From: CAZWBR01 sp964404205
GTDB taxonomy: Bacteria > Bacteroidota > Bacteroidia > Bacteroidales > Prolixibacteraceae
DNA length: 64,000 bases
NCBI GenBank assembly: GCA_964404205.1
Contig: CAYOJD010000002.1
Span: 1 to 64,000, forward strand
Reading direction: 5' to 3'
A model generated the notes under the pieces. It saw nothing but the letters and a program-made list of their open reading frames with translations. It made no database searches and was not told the DNA's origin. The position numbers and the translations under genes are program-made. Of the stretch, positions 33,899 to 43,716 are shown in pieces (the stretch's first letter is position 1; every line of letters starts with the position of its first letter).

Positions 33899-35428
33899 TT
33901 AAGCCTTAATTGTCGCCACCGCTTTGCGGATACGGCCAACGGTTTCAGCTTTACCAACGATTTCGCAAATCTCGAAGAAATCGGGGCCAAAACTTCCACC
34001 AACCAACGATAACCGAAGTGCATTCATCACGGTTCCGAAATTCCATCCTTTATCCGAAACAAAGGCCGAGAATGGCACTTTGATTCCGGCTGCGCTCCAT
34101 ACCTCAACCGTCTCAAAAAAGTTGGCTATTTCGCCCATAATGGCCGGTACATCCTCTTTCCACCGTTTGGCCACCACCTTCTCGTCGTAGCTTTCGGGGG
34201 CTTTGAAAAGGAAAAAGCTTTGATCCCATATTTCAGCTACAAAATGACAACGTTCCTTTACCATTGCACAAACCCTTTCAGCCAGTGCCACATCGGCTTT
34301 TGCCCCTTGGGACACCAATATCGGGAGCAATATTTGCGCCAGTTCGCTGTCGGGCTTCGAAACCAGATATTGATGGTTGAACCACTTGGTCTTTTCGGGA
34401 TCGAAACGGGCACCCGATTTGCCAACCCTTTCAAGCGAGAAGTGTTGTGACAACTCTTCCATCGTAAAAATCTCCTGTTCGGTACCGGGGTTCCAACCCA
34501 GCAGCGCCAACATATTGATAAAGGCATCGGGGAAGTAGCCATCTTCGCGGTAGCCACGCGAAGTGTCGCCGGTTGCAGGGTCTTTCCACAACAGCGGGAA
34601 GACAGGGAAGCCCATTTTATCGCCGTCGCGTTTGCTGAGCTTTCCTTTTCCTACCGGCTTAAGGATAAGTGGCAGGTGCGAAAAACGGGGCATCGTGCTG
34701 TCCCAGCCAAAGGCACGGTAAAGCAGCACATGGAGCGGCATCGAAGGCAACCACTCTTCGCCGCGGATCACATGGGTAATCTCCATCAGGTGGTCGTCGA
34801 CCACATGGGCCAGGTGGTAGGTGGGCATCCCGTCGCTTTTAAAAAGCACTTTATCGTCGAGCAGCGAAGTGTTGAATGATACGCTGCCGCGAATCAAATC
34901 TTCTTCGGTCACCGTTTCATTGTCGGGCATGCGGAAACGGATCACATAGTTTTCGCCCGACGCTACAATTGCTTTCCATTCGGTTTCGGGCAGCGCAATC
35001 GAATTGCGCAAAGCACCACGGGTAGCTGCATTGTAGGTAAAAGTTTCGCCTTTGGCTTCAGCATCGGCGCGTAAACGGTCGAGCTCTTCGGGGGTATCAA
35101 AAGCAAAATAGGCATGGCCCGAGGCTATCAACTGGTCGGCATACTGACGGTAGAGCGCTTTGCGTTCGCTTTGGCGGTAAGGACCGTGAGGACCCCCTTC
35201 GCGTGGCCCTTCATCGATTTTGATGCCACACCACCCGAGCGCCTCCATGATATAGGCCTCGGCTCCGGGAACATAACGGTTCTGGTCGGTATCTTCGATG
35301 CGCAACAGGAAATCGCCGCCATGATGTTTGGCAAACAGGTAGTTAAACAATGCGGTGCGGACTCCGCCCATGTGTAATGGCCCGGTTGGACTTGGGGCAA
35401 AACGCACCCTCACTTTTCTTTCGCTCAT
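33899..35428 (-). CDS. gltX: Glutamate--tRNA ligase
   Basis: 509 residues, class I synthetase. The HIGH-like motif is PSPTGPLHMGGVRTALFN (residues about 11-28); the KMSKS-like motif is GKGKLSKRDGDKMG (about 262-275). TRGALRNSI and VIRGEEWLPSMPLH lie between. The anticodon-binding C-terminal domain follows. Attaches glutamate to tRNA-Glu; since glnS is also encoded in this window (54308), the transamidation route to Gln-tRNA is not needed. Convergent with the CNNM gene. Confidence 0.97.
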   Translation of the reverse strand: MSERKVRVRFAPSPTGPLHMGGVRTALFNYLFAKHHGGDFLLRIEDTDQNRYVPGAEAYIMEALGWCGIKIDEGPREGGPHGPYRQSERKALYRQYADQLIASGHAYFAFDTPEELDRLRADAEAKGETFTYNAATRGALRNSIALPETEWKAIVASGENYVIRFRMPDNETVTEEDLIRGSVSFNTSLLDDKVLFKSDGMPTYHLAHVVDDHLMEITHVIRGEEWLPSMPLHVLLYRAFGWDSTMPRFSHLPLILKPVGKGKLSKRDGDKMGFPVFPLLWKDPATGDTSRGYREDGYFPDAFINMLALLGWNPGTEQEIFTMEELSQHFSLERVGKSGARFDPEKTKWFNHQYLVSKPDSELAQILLPILVSQGAKADVALAERVCAMVKERCHFVAEIWDQSFFLFKAPESYDEKVVAKRWKEDVPAIMGEIANFFETVEVWSAAGIKVPFSAFVSDKGWNFGTVMNALRLSLVGGSFGPDFFEICEIVGKAETVGRIRKAVATIKA

Positions 35429-35487
35429 AACCTAATGTTTTACGCTTTTGAATGTTGGGCGCAAAGATAGGCAATAAAGGCTAAATG

Positions 35488-37785
35488 TTACTCTTTTACC
35501 GGTTCAACTCCATCCATCTCTCCTTCGTCGACAAAGAAAGTGACTTTATAGCGTGGGGTACTTTCGAACTGGGCCGATTTCTCGTCACCGGTATTGGTAA
35601 TTTTTACCCGCTTGGCATCAACTTTTCGTTCGTTAACGAAATAATTGTACAACAATTGGTTACGACGAGAAAAGAGGGAGTCGACCTGTTGGTTAAGCAG
35701 CGGTTCGCCCAGCAACTTTAGGGTTTTGTCTTCGTTGGGCATCAGCGACATATCCTGCGGCAGCAACTGCTGGTTCAGCCAAAGGGTAAAAAGGGAGTCG
35801 CGATTGGAGATTTTATCCAAAGCTTTCAGGTCGACGGCAGTCATACTATCTTTCGCCGACGGGTTAACTGTAGCGGTATAGAACCTTTTCTTGGCTTCGG
35901 CCATCGCCAGCATCTCTTTCTCCCGTTCGCGACTGGCTATCTGCACCAGCGAAAGGTTCATCTCGGGTTTCGCTTCGAGCGATTTGGCCAGAAAATCGAG
36001 GTTCTTCATCTGGCGGTTGTCGAATTGCTGTTGCAGGTAATCGAAGGGGACATATTCCAACTCCTTCTCGTTGCCCCCAAAAAGATTGGCCAGCATTTTA
36101 AAAGGAGCTGTTGCCGCCTTGACCACAATATTTTTCAAAATCTGCCAAATCACTTTTCCCAATTTGTATTTGGGATCCTTCAGGTTTCCTTCGACAGGAA
36201 TATCCAGATTAACATTCCCGTTCCCGTCGCGCAGCAATGCTACTGCCAAACGAAGCGGAAGTGCATATAACCCTTTCCCCTTAATCCTGCGGCTTATTTC
36301 AATCTTCTTAATGTCAAGCACATTGCTACTCTTTAACATTCCATTGTGAATCCGGGTGGAGTTGCTATAATTCAGCATTCCTTCCACAAAAGCATGGGCG
36401 ACATAGAATTTCGAGTAGGGATTGAAATCCGAGATGCGCATGTTTTTCACCGTATAGTTGATGGCCATATTTTGATAATCACGCGGGTCGAAGGCAAGGT
36501 GGGCATTCATTCGCCCCGAACGGTTGGCCAGCAAACTAACATCGAACGAGACACTGTCGCTCTTTGAATCAATCCGTCCCGACTGCAACTGTAGCTCTTC
36601 CATATCGTAGGTGAACTTATCTTCGAGCGTATAATCCTTGTAAACCAAATGGCCATTGTTGATAAGCACATTGTTGGCCGTGTAGTTGCTGATTAGGTAT
36701 GTTTTACTGATATCTTTGATATAGTCGGCCATCATCGTGAAAGGGTTGGAATAGTCGATCACGCTCGAATCGCTTTCGGTGGTTGCACTTTCGTCGGGTA
36801 GCATCATCATGGTAAAATTGTTGCTCTCCTGATACATTTCGAAAAGCAGATAGGGATCGTCGAGTGTGATTTTATCGATGGCATAAAGGTTGGAGGCAAC
36901 ATTGAGCGTATCGATGCCGAGCGCAAAGTTTCTCCAGGATGTTACCGTCTCCCCTTTTTCGTCATTCAGGAAGAAGTCTGACAGGTTTAATTCGCCCTTT
37001 AGCGCCACCTCGGCAGGTTTGTCGAAGTTACCGGCCAGCTGCAAGTGGCTGCTTATCATTCCGCCGAAACCTGACGATTTCATTATATCCTTCAGATAGG
37101 GATCGAAAAGCCGCAGGTTCAGCTGGGCAATATCGCCATCGACACGATAATTGAATGTGTTGGTATTCAACTGAACCGAAGCGATAAAATCGCCGCCGGT
37201 TTGCAGAGAGAAATCGGTTTTCAGATCGATATCAGCGGTATCGGAGGCAATCAGCGGACAGAACAGATTCAGTTTTTCCACTACAATTTCCTGATTGGCA
37301 ACCTTATCGCGATAGATTAATTTTCCCCCGCTCAGCGTAACCGCTTCGATACGATAGTGCAAAGGGGCTGAAGCAGTATCGGTTGCCAGGGTATCTTCGG
37401 CTGTAAAGCGGGTATATAAATCGTCGTAATTAAACCCTTTGGCCGACTGTTCAATAACCAGATAAGGCGATGTCACTTCGACCGGCTTGACATTGTATTC
37501 GCCTTTCAATAACCCGAAAAAAGAGAGGTTGGCATGTACCTTTTCGGCACCCAAAAATAGGGTATCGCTCCCGGCTTCGTACATTTTGAGGCCTTCAATT
37601 TTGGCGTCGAGACCCAAAAGATTGATAAACAGGGCATCCATCGTAATCTTCCGTCCTGTCCATTTTTCGCTGTTCTTTTCAATCACCATTTTGGCAATGG
37701 GTGAAATAAAGACAAAAAGCAATACCAGAGTAGTCATTACGATTGCCCCTGTCCAGAGCAATATTTTTCCTGCTTTAACTTTCAC
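35488..37785 (-). CDS. DUF748/AsmA-like envelope protein
   Basis: 765 residues from a GTG start. An N-terminal signal anchor spans about residues 8-30 (ILLWTGAIVMTTLVLLFVFIS). The remainder is beta-strand-rich DUF748: KITMDALFINLLGLDAKIEGLKMYE near the start, long strand repeats through the middle, and KFYVAHAFVEGMLNYSNSTRIHNG (about 475). The last 230 residues include an OmpA-like ending (AKRVKITNTGDE, RYKVTFFVDEGE). AsmA/DUF748 proteins are large periplasm-spanning proteins linked to lipid transport to the outer membrane. Related in theme to the Mla-type genes at 6276-7783 but not linked. Confidence 0.9.
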   Translation of the reverse strand: MKVKAGKILLWTGAIVMTTLVLLFVFISPIAKMVIEKNSEKWTGRKITMDALFINLLGLDAKIEGLKMYEAGSDTLFLGAEKVHANLSFFGLLKGEYNVKPVEVTSPYLVIEQSAKGFNYDDLYTRFTAEDTLATDTASAPLHYRIEAVTLSGGKLIYRDKVANQEIVVEKLNLFCPLIASDTADIDLKTDFSLQTGGDFIASVQLNTNTFNYRVDGDIAQLNLRLFDPYLKDIMKSSGFGGMISSHLQLAGNFDKPAEVALKGELNLSDFFLNDEKGETVTSWRNFALGIDTLNVASNLYAIDKITLDDPYLLFEMYQESNNFTMMMLPDESATTESDSSVIDYSNPFTMMADYIKDISKTYLISNYTANNVLINNGHLVYKDYTLEDKFTYDMEELQLQSGRIDSKSDSVSFDVSLLANRSGRMNAHLAFDPRDYQNMAINYTVKNMRISDFNPYSKFYVAHAFVEGMLNYSNSTRIHNGMLKSSNVLDIKKIEISRRIKGKGLYALPLRLAVALLRDGNGNVNLDIPVEGNLKDPKYKLGKVIWQILKNIVVKAATAPFKMLANLFGGNEKELEYVPFDYLQQQFDNRQMKNLDFLAKSLEAKPEMNLSLVQIASREREKEMLAMAEAKKRFYTATVNPSAKDSMTAVDLKALDKISNRDSLFTLWLNQQLLPQDMSLMPNEDKTLKLLGEPLLNQQVDSLFSRRNQLLYNYFVNERKVDAKRVKITNTGDEKSAQFESTPRYKVTFFVDEGEMDGVEPVKE

Positions 37786-38013
37786 GACTTTTTATTTAAA
37801 TCAACCGAAAGATACCGAAAAAAGAGGATTGGCGCAACGTGAAAACAGGGTCGAATAGGGGAAAACAAATTAGATTCGGGACAGATAGCCCTGCAAAACC
37901 GGTTTAATTCATTTCATCCCAGAACTATACCATTTGAATTGAATTTTTGTTATCTTTATAAGAAATGAATCCGGCCGGTGGCCAACCGGCAAAAGTTCAA
38001 TCGTGTGATAACG

Positions 38014-38023
38014 NNNNNNNNNN
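38014..38023. other. 10-base run of N (assembly gap)
   Basis: The bases are undetermined, 30 bases before the aquaporin start and within its upstream region. The flanks both read ATAACG, which may mean a collapsed or duplicated short overlap at this join. The upstream region cannot be interpreted safely. Confidence 0.95.
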
Positions 38024-38052
38024 ATAACGCTTATTAACTAAAATCATTCATT

Positions 38053-38748
38053 ATGGTACCTATGTCAAAACGTTTCAGTGCCGAGCTTTTCGGTACATTC
38101 TGGTTGGTATTTGGCGGATGCGGCAGCGCAGTTTTGGCTGCAGGCATCCCAAACCTTGGAATTGGTTATGCAGGCGTGGCACTGGCCTTTGGGTTAACCG
38201 TGCTGACAATGGCATTTGCCATTGGCCATATCTCGGGTTGTCACCTCAACCCGGCTGTCTCAATCGGTCTTTGGGCCGGAGGGCGGTTCCCGGCCAAAGA
38301 GCTGTTGCCCTACATTGTTGCCCAGGTCATTGGCGGGGCCATTGCAGGGGCAGTACTTTATCTGATTGCCAGTGGAGTGGATGGATGGCAGCCGGGAGGT
38401 TTCGCTTCGAATGGTTACGGCGAACATTCGCCGCACGGCTACTCGCTGGTTTCGGCACTCGTTATCGAGGTTGTGTTAACCTGCATGTTCCTGATTATCA
38501 TTATGGGTTCAACCGATAAGAAAGCCCCGCAGGGCCTGGCTCCGGTAGCTATTGGTTTAGCGCTTACCTTGATACACCTTATCAGCATTCCGGTAACCAA
38601 CACTTCGGTTAATCCGGCGCGCAGTACAGGTGTGGCGTTGTTTGCCGATGGCTGGGCTTTGCAGCAGTTATGGCTTTTTTGGGTAGCCCCGATTATTGGA
38701 GGAATACTCGGCGGAACCATTTATAAATGGCTTGGGAAAGAGGGTTAA
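38053..38748 (+). CDS. aqpZ: Aquaporin Z
   Basis: 231 residues, six membrane segments and the two NPA half-helices. First NPA is HLNPAVSIGLW (about residue 63), second is NTSVNPARSTGVALF (about 188). The ar/R filter arginine follows the second NPA (NPARS), and a histidine (IHLISIPVTN) and small residues agree with a water-selective AqpZ rather than a glycerol facilitator. The start MSKRFSAELFGTFWLVFGGC is AqpZ-like; the ATG three codons earlier was kept. Inner membrane. Preceded by an N run, so promoter detail is lost. Confidence 0.95.
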   Translation: MVPMSKRFSAELFGTFWLVFGGCGSAVLAAGIPNLGIGYAGVALAFGLTVLTMAFAIGHISGCHLNPAVSIGLWAGGRFPAKELLPYIVAQVIGGAIAGAVLYLIASGVDGWQPGGFASNGYGEHSPHGYSLVSALVIEVVLTCMFLIIIMGSTDKKAPQGLAPVAIGLALTLIHLISIPVTNTSVNPARSTGVALFADGWALQQLWLFWVAPIIGGILGGTIYKWLGKEG

Positions 38749-38773
38749 CCGCTCATCTTACTGAAACAAAACA

Positions 38774-38806
38774 CGCCGAAGATTTCTCTCCGGCGCTTCT
38801 GTTTTT
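38774..38806 (+). terminator. aqpZ terminator
   Basis: CGCCG (38774-38778) pairs with CGGCG (38791-38795), extended by AGA/TCT after one mismatch, with a TTTC loop; CTTCTG then T6 follows. The stem is shorter than others here but correctly placed, about 25 bases after the stop. Confidence 0.55.
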
Positions 38807-38820
38807 TCATCAAAGCATGA

Positions 38821-39201
38821 TTATGCCCCAACCTGAGCCTTGTATTCGTCAGCCGAAAGCAAATCAGCCAATTGCGAAACATCTTTGATGGCGATTTTAA
38901 TCAACCAACCCTTTCCGTAAGGATCTTTATTGACCAGTTCGGGAGTCGCTTCCAGTTCGGGGTTTACCTCGAGTACTTCGCCCGATACAGGCATAAAAAG
39001 ATCAGAAACGGTTTTAACAGCCTCAACGGTACCGAATACCTCTTCCTGTTCAAGCGTTTCGCCAACGGTTTCGATTTCCAGGAAGACAATATCACCCAGT
39101 TCGCCCTGGGCAAAATCGGTAATCCCGATTACAGCCTCTTCGCCTTCAACACGGATCCATTCGTGATCTTTCGTGTATTTCAGATTTGATGGAATGTTCA
39201 T
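38821..39201 (-). CDS. gcvH: Glycine cleavage system H protein
   Basis: 126 residues from the ATG at MNIPSNLKYTKDHEW, the family-typical start; a longer frame up to 39237 was rejected. The lipoyl-lysine is in FGTVEAVKTVSDLFMPVSG (about residue 63), and YGKGWLIKI near the C-terminus is conserved. The lipoylated swinging arm shuttles the aminomethyl group between GcvP and GcvT. No other gcv gene is nearby, which is common in Bacteroidota. Confidence 0.96.
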   Translation of the reverse strand: MNIPSNLKYTKDHEWIRVEGEEAVIGITDFAQGELGDIVFLEIETVGETLEQEEVFGTVEAVKTVSDLFMPVSGEVLEVNPELEATPELVNKDPYGKGWLIKIAIKDVSQLADLLSADEYKAQVGA

Positions 39202-39383
39202 AAACAATAATTTATCTGTTGTTGATTTTGATTTCAAAATTAAGATAAAAAATCAATTCAGAAAGATGCTTTTTGTCAATTCATTTGCCCATTTAAAAAC
39301 CCAACGGCTCCAATCAGAACCACCCCTCTTTTTTTAACGGCAGATTTTGATTAAAATTGAATAAAATTTCGACGTACATCAAT

Positions 39384-39803
39384 ATGTTTAAAGCAGAACT
39401 TACCGCTCTCAAAGAGATTGACCATATTGCACAAAACTTTTTAAGTGCTCACCCGGCCGACCGTATTTTTGCCTTTTACGGGAAAATGGGGGCCGGTAAA
39501 ACAACATTTATCAAAGCCTTGTGCGACAACCTTCATGTGGCCGATTATGTTACTTCGCCCACTTTCGCGTTGATTAACGAATATGGAACAACGACCGGCA
39601 AGCCTATTTACCACTTTGATTTCTATCGGATTAAAAATATTGGCGAAGCATTCGATTTTGGCTATGAAGATTATTTCTTCAGTGGCGAATATTGTTTTAT
39701 CGAATGGCCCGAACTCATTGAACCATTGCTTCCAATGAATACAATCAAGGTTTTTATCACCGAAACCGATGATGGCAAAAGAATTATTGAGTCGAAAATT
39801 TAG
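39384..39803 (+). CDS. tsaE: tRNA threonylcarbamoyladenosine biosynthesis ATPase TsaE
   Basis: 139 residues from ATG at 39384; an in-frame TTG at 39357 was rejected. Walker A is FYGKMGAGKTTFIKALC (about 33-49), followed by VTSPTFALINEYGTTTG (the conserved SPTF block), YHFDFYRIKN and CFIEWPELIEPLLP. These are the four TsaE signatures. It stimulates TsaD/TsaB to make t6A37 in ANN-decoding tRNAs. Followed 12 bases later by alanine dehydrogenase on the same strand, likely one transcript. Confidence 0.95.
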   Translation: MFKAELTALKEIDHIAQNFLSAHPADRIFAFYGKMGAGKTTFIKALCDNLHVADYVTSPTFALINEYGTTTGKPIYHFDFYRIKNIGEAFDFGYEDYFFSGEYCFIEWPELIEPLLPMNTIKVFITETDDGKRIIESKI

Positions 39804-39815
39804 TATCCAAACATT

Positions 39816-41033
39816 ATGAACCAGAGAAGGGTCGGAAGAGTTGCCACACTTCCCGAAGCACAGCTGATTCCGCGCGAAGAGCTATTCAAACCGGGAAAAA
39901 GAAATATCAAACTCAACATTGGTATCCCCGACAATGCTTCGGCTATCGAATATCGTATCCCTCTGACCCCGCAATCGGTCGAACTGCTGGTTTGTAACGG
40001 CCACGAGATTTATATTCAGGCAGGAGCAGGAAAAACCGCCAACTACAGCGACAAGCAATATGCCGAAGCCGGGGCAATCGTGTGTAAAACCCAGGAAGAG
40101 GTTTTCAGGTGTGATATTGTGCTAAAGATGTCGCCTTTTACTGAAGAAGAGGCCGAATTGATGAAAGGCAACCAATTGCTTTTCTCGCCCGTTTACATTA
40201 CACTGATGACACAGGATTCGGTCAAACGGCTGATGCGCAAAAAGGTAACAGCCGTGGGTTACGAATTTATCAAAGACGAACATGGCATCTATCCGTTTAT
40301 CCAGGTATCGAGCGAGATAGCCGGAAATGTGGCCATGATTGTGGCCAGTGAATATCTGAGCTCGGCGCGAAACGGGAAAGGGGTAATCTTAGGTTCGGTA
40401 ACCGGCATTGCCCCTACAGAAGTGGTGATTCTGGGCTCAGGAAAGGTGGCCGAATTTGCAGCCCGCACCGCACTGGCTTTTGGTGCTGAAGTCAAGGTTT
40501 TCGACGATTCGATTTATAAGCTAATGGATTTGCAGTCCCGGCTGGGGCAGCGCATTTTTACATCTGTATTTCACCCAAAAGCGCTAAAAAAAGCTTTGCG
40601 AACGGCTGAAGTGGCCATTGGTGCCCTTCCGGTGAACCAGGTACCCAGGTTGATAGTTCCCGAAGAGATGGTGAAGGGGATGAAAGAAAACTCGGTCATT
40701 ATCGATTTGAATGTGATTCAGGGGGGGTGCTTCGAAACTTCAAGAATCACCAATCTGAAAAAACCCACTTATACCGAGCATGGGGTAATCCACTACTGTG
40801 TACCCAACATCACTTCGCGTGTGGCCCGCACCGCCTCGATAGCCTTGAGCAACATTATTGCCCCAACATTGCTTGAGATTGGCGAATCGGGAGGTATAAA
40901 CAGCTATATCAAAGGCAATAACGGGTTCAGGGATGGAATTTATCTTTACAATGGCATCCTCACCAATCACGATATCGGGCAATTGACAAACCTTCCGGAT
41001 ACCGATATCAATTTACTGCTGGCGGCATTTTAA
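39816..41033 (+). CDS. ald: Alanine dehydrogenase
   Basis: 405 residues. The AlaDH/PNT N-terminal domain has IGIPDNASAIEYRIPLTP and VLKMSPFTEEEAELM; the NAD-binding domain has VVILGSGKVAEFAARTALAFGAEVKVFD (about 205-232), then VIIDLNVIQGGCFETS. Interconverts alanine and pyruvate plus ammonia with NAD. The first about 30 residues (QRRVGRVATLPEAQLIP) extend beyond the standard enzyme, a feature of a Bacteroidota subgroup. Its stop overlaps that of the convergent pullulanase by 4 bases. Confidence 0.9.
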   Translation: MNQRRVGRVATLPEAQLIPREELFKPGKRNIKLNIGIPDNASAIEYRIPLTPQSVELLVCNGHEIYIQAGAGKTANYSDKQYAEAGAIVCKTQEEVFRCDIVLKMSPFTEEEAELMKGNQLLFSPVYITLMTQDSVKRLMRKKVTAVGYEFIKDEHGIYPFIQVSSEIAGNVAMIVASEYLSSARNGKGVILGSVTGIAPTEVVILGSGKVAEFAARTALAFGAEVKVFDDSIYKLMDLQSRLGQRIFTSVFHPKALKKALRTAEVAIGALPVNQVPRLIVPEEMVKGMKENSVIIDLNVIQGGCFETSRITNLKKPTYTEHGVIHYCVPNITSRVARTASIALSNIIAPTLLEIGESGGINSYIKGNNGFRDGIYLYNGILTNHDIGQLTNLPDTDINLLLAAF

Positions 41034-42976
41034 TCTTCGAGCGCCAGCAACATCATCGAGACAGGGTGAAGACGAACCTTTCCGGTAGTGACATGACCAA
41101 CCCCTGAAGGATAAATTTCGCCGTTTTGCGCGATAATGGTCCATCTTTCGGTCGGAATCTCATATTCAACCGAATAGTTATTTCCGTTGAACATCACTAA
41201 AATGCGTTTCCAGCTATCGCCGTTGGCATGGTCGCAGAGCTCGTACACAATGGTTCCCGGAATATAGTGGTTGAGAAAACGTAACTTCTCCCGTACCATC
41301 TCGGCTGATTTCATCCTGAATGCCGGATGCTGATGGCGCAACGCGATGCATTTACGGGTATAATCAACAATGTGGCCATTTTCGGCTTTCAGGGTCCAGT
41401 CAATCTGGTTCACCTCGTCGGGCGAGCGGTACGAATCGTGATGCCCCCCCTTGCTCCTTTTCATCTCGACTCCTGAGTGAAGCAACGGAACGCCTTGCGA
41501 AGTGAGAATAATGGCCAATGCCAGTTTGGTCATCCTGTCGATGGTTTCAGGCGATGCTTCCGGACAGGAATATTGCAGCTTGTCGAACAAGGTGTAATTG
41601 TCGTGGCACGAAACGTAATTGATGCACTGAACAGGCTCTTTGGCCCACGGCTGCCGCGACGAATCGACAAAATGATTTACAATCTGGTCGTGCGGAATGG
41701 CTCCGGCAATTGAAAACTTAACCCCTTCCTCACGAAGGGTCAATCCACTGATAAAGCCGGTACTGTAACGGTCGAAAGGTGAACCTTTCAGCCCATCGCG
41801 CATATCATCGCTGAACGACGCTATCCTATCCAAACGATGAGTATTGAGTTTTACAGCACGCTGATTTTCGGGCAGCGGGCTCTCGCCGCCAGCCCAACCC
41901 TCGCCATAAATGAAAATATTGGGGTCGATAGTATCCAGCCTCGCTCGGATTTGGTTCATCGTTTCGATATCGAGAATCCCCATCAAGTCGAAGCGGAAGC
42001 CATCGAGATGATACTCTTCGGCCCAATAAGCCACCGAATCGACAATATACTTTCTCACCATTTCGCGTTCCGAAGCGATTTCGTTTCCGCAGCCGCTGGC
42101 GTCAGAAAAAGTGCCATCGCTCCGTTGCCGATAAAAATAGCCCGGAACGGTCTGGTTGAACCACGAATCAAAAATCAGTCCGGTATGGTTGTACACCACA
42201 TCGATAATCACCCCGATACCCAACCGGTGCAATGCCATTACCAATTGCTTGAGCTCCTTTATCCGGCAGTAGCCGTCGGACGGAGATGTTGAATACCAAC
42301 CTTCCGGGGTGTTGTAATTGAGCGGGTCGTAGCCCCAGTTGTACTGTGGCCGTTCCATCGACTCGTCGACCGTATAAAAGTCAGAAACAGGCAGCAAATG
42401 GACATGGGTGATACCCAATTCCGCCAGATGGTCGATCCCGGTGGTTTCACCTGTCGGGAGTTTGGTGCCCCGTTCGGTAAAGCCGAGGTATTTCCCCCGA
42501 TGCGCTACACCTGAAGTAGCCGAGATAGAAAAATCGCGCACATGCGACTCATAAATAATCATCCCGGCAGGGTTTTCTGTGGTGCAACGCTTATCCTTTT
42601 CCCAACCTTCGGGATGCGATTTTTCCGGATGGTAAATCATCCCGCGAAGACCGTTGATTCCGGTAGCCCGGGCATAGATGTCAGGACATTCGTTGAGCCA
42701 CCCTTTCCCGTCGTTGATTTGAAAAGTGTAGAACTTCCCTTCGTGATTTCCGTTCAGAGTCGTTTGCCATGTACCGTTATCGCTTTTGGTCAGAAAGATT
42801 TCGGTTGATGCGATTGCTGCGGTAGCAGCGGTATAAAGCCTCATTATCACCTTTTGAGCCGTAGGGGCCCAAATGCGAACCGAGGTTTGATTCAGGCTCC
42901 AAAAAACACCCAAATCATTCCCATGATAAACCGGATACCGGTTAAAATCAATATGATTAAAAACCCACTTTCTCAT
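41030..42976 (-). CDS. pulA: Type I pullulanase
   Basis: 648 residues, GH13 subfamily 14. Residues about 20-110 form a CBM48-type beta sandwich (LGVFWSLNQTSVRIWAPTAQKV). YNWGYDPLNY is the type I pullulanase signature (YNWGYDP). Catalytic motifs: IDVVYNHTG, DGFRFDLMGILD (nucleophile Asp), FIYGEGWAGG (acid Glu) and YVSCHDNYTLFDKL (His-Asp). No signal peptide is seen, so it acts in the cytoplasm on alpha-1,6 branches of glycogen or imported maltodextrins. Together with the MalQ-type gene at 46427 it forms an alpha-glucan set. Confidence 0.95.
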   Translation of the reverse strand: MRKWVFNHIDFNRYPVYHGNDLGVFWSLNQTSVRIWAPTAQKVIMRLYTAATAAIASTEIFLTKSDNGTWQTTLNGNHEGKFYTFQINDGKGWLNECPDIYARATGINGLRGMIYHPEKSHPEGWEKDKRCTTENPAGMIIYESHVRDFSISATSGVAHRGKYLGFTERGTKLPTGETTGIDHLAELGITHVHLLPVSDFYTVDESMERPQYNWGYDPLNYNTPEGWYSTSPSDGYCRIKELKQLVMALHRLGIGVIIDVVYNHTGLIFDSWFNQTVPGYFYRQRSDGTFSDASGCGNEIASEREMVRKYIVDSVAYWAEEYHLDGFRFDLMGILDIETMNQIRARLDTIDPNIFIYGEGWAGGESPLPENQRAVKLNTHRLDRIASFSDDMRDGLKGSPFDRYSTGFISGLTLREEGVKFSIAGAIPHDQIVNHFVDSSRQPWAKEPVQCINYVSCHDNYTLFDKLQYSCPEASPETIDRMTKLALAIILTSQGVPLLHSGVEMKRSKGGHHDSYRSPDEVNQIDWTLKAENGHIVDYTRKCIALRHQHPAFRMKSAEMVREKLRFLNHYIPGTIVYELCDHANGDSWKRILVMFNGNNYSVEYEIPTERWTIIAQNGEIYPSGVGHVTTGKVRLHPVSMMLLALED

Positions 42977-42980
42977 TCGC

Positions 42981-43505
42981 CTACATCCATTTTAACCTCA
43001 AATCGCGGCTGATAAACCTTTTGCCCGAAATCTCCTTCATCTCTATGCTTAGCCGGCAAGCCCTGCGCAGTTCGGGAATGCGGTTATAAAATTGTTCCAA
43101 ATCGATTTCCCATTTGGCTTCGTAGCCGGGTTCAAGCCATATCGGGAAGTCATCAAATCCACTAATGGAATTCAATCTGAATTTTCTGCGGCTGGTCCAC
43201 CGCTTAAAAATCAATACAGGGGCCTGCAAATCGACCGGACGCTTGCCCGGGTTTTGTATCGACATGGTTACCATGCGTGGTTTGTAACCTTTGTCACCTT
43301 TAAGGAGTATTGTAGCCCGCCGAAACTGAAGCCTTTCGCGGAAAGAGAGTTTACGGCCTCTTGCCGGTTTCCGGCGAAGCCAGTTGATGAGTGTGTAGAA
43401 CCCAAACGACAGCAGTACCAACGCCACAATAACCCCGCCCCAAAGGAGCAGCGGATCGATGGATTGTAACCTCTCGGGAATAAAGTTGTTGGTTAATTCT
43501 GTCAC
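42981..43505 (-). CDS. Hypothetical single-span membrane protein
   Basis: 174 residues from a GTG start; no later ATG gives the full hydrophobic segment. One membrane helix at about residues 22-42 (WGGVIVALVLLSFGFYTLI). The remaining 130 residues form a basic, beta-rich cytoplasmic or periplasmic domain with SIQNPGKRPVDLQAPVLIF and FPIWLEPGYEAKWEIDLE, which recalls an immunoglobulin-like or PapD-type strand pattern, but I recognise no family. It precedes pulA by 4 bases and may be co-transcribed. Confidence 0.7.
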   Translation of the reverse strand: MTELTNNFIPERLQSIDPLLLWGGVIVALVLLSFGFYTLINWLRRKPARGRKLSFRERLQFRRATILLKGDKGYKPRMVTMSIQNPGKRPVDLQAPVLIFKRWTSRRKFRLNSISGFDDFPIWLEPGYEAKWEIDLEQFYNRIPELRRACRLSIEMKEISGKRFISRDLRLKWM

Positions 43506-43672
43506 CTGATTTTATCGTTTGAAATTCTGCACAAAAAAAGATAAAAGCAGGCAATTTTCATATGTCAGTAGCCGTCCATTTCAGGCAAACGTTTGCTTTG
43601 TTTGTTATTTCATTTTAACTAAGCCATAAATTACCTCACAATGAACACATTAGAATCCATCGCAAAAACAAA

Positions 43673-43693
43673 AAAAGGCCAAATTAACCTTTT
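43673..43693 (-). terminator. Candidate terminator of the LytTR operon
   Basis: AAAAGG (43673-43678) pairs with CCTTTT (43688-43693); read on the minus strand the hairpin is followed by a T run. Short stem, so only moderately supported. It lies 23 bases after the LytTR stop. Confidence 0.4.
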
Positions 43694-43716
43694 ATAAAAT
43701 CAGTTATTGTTCGGAA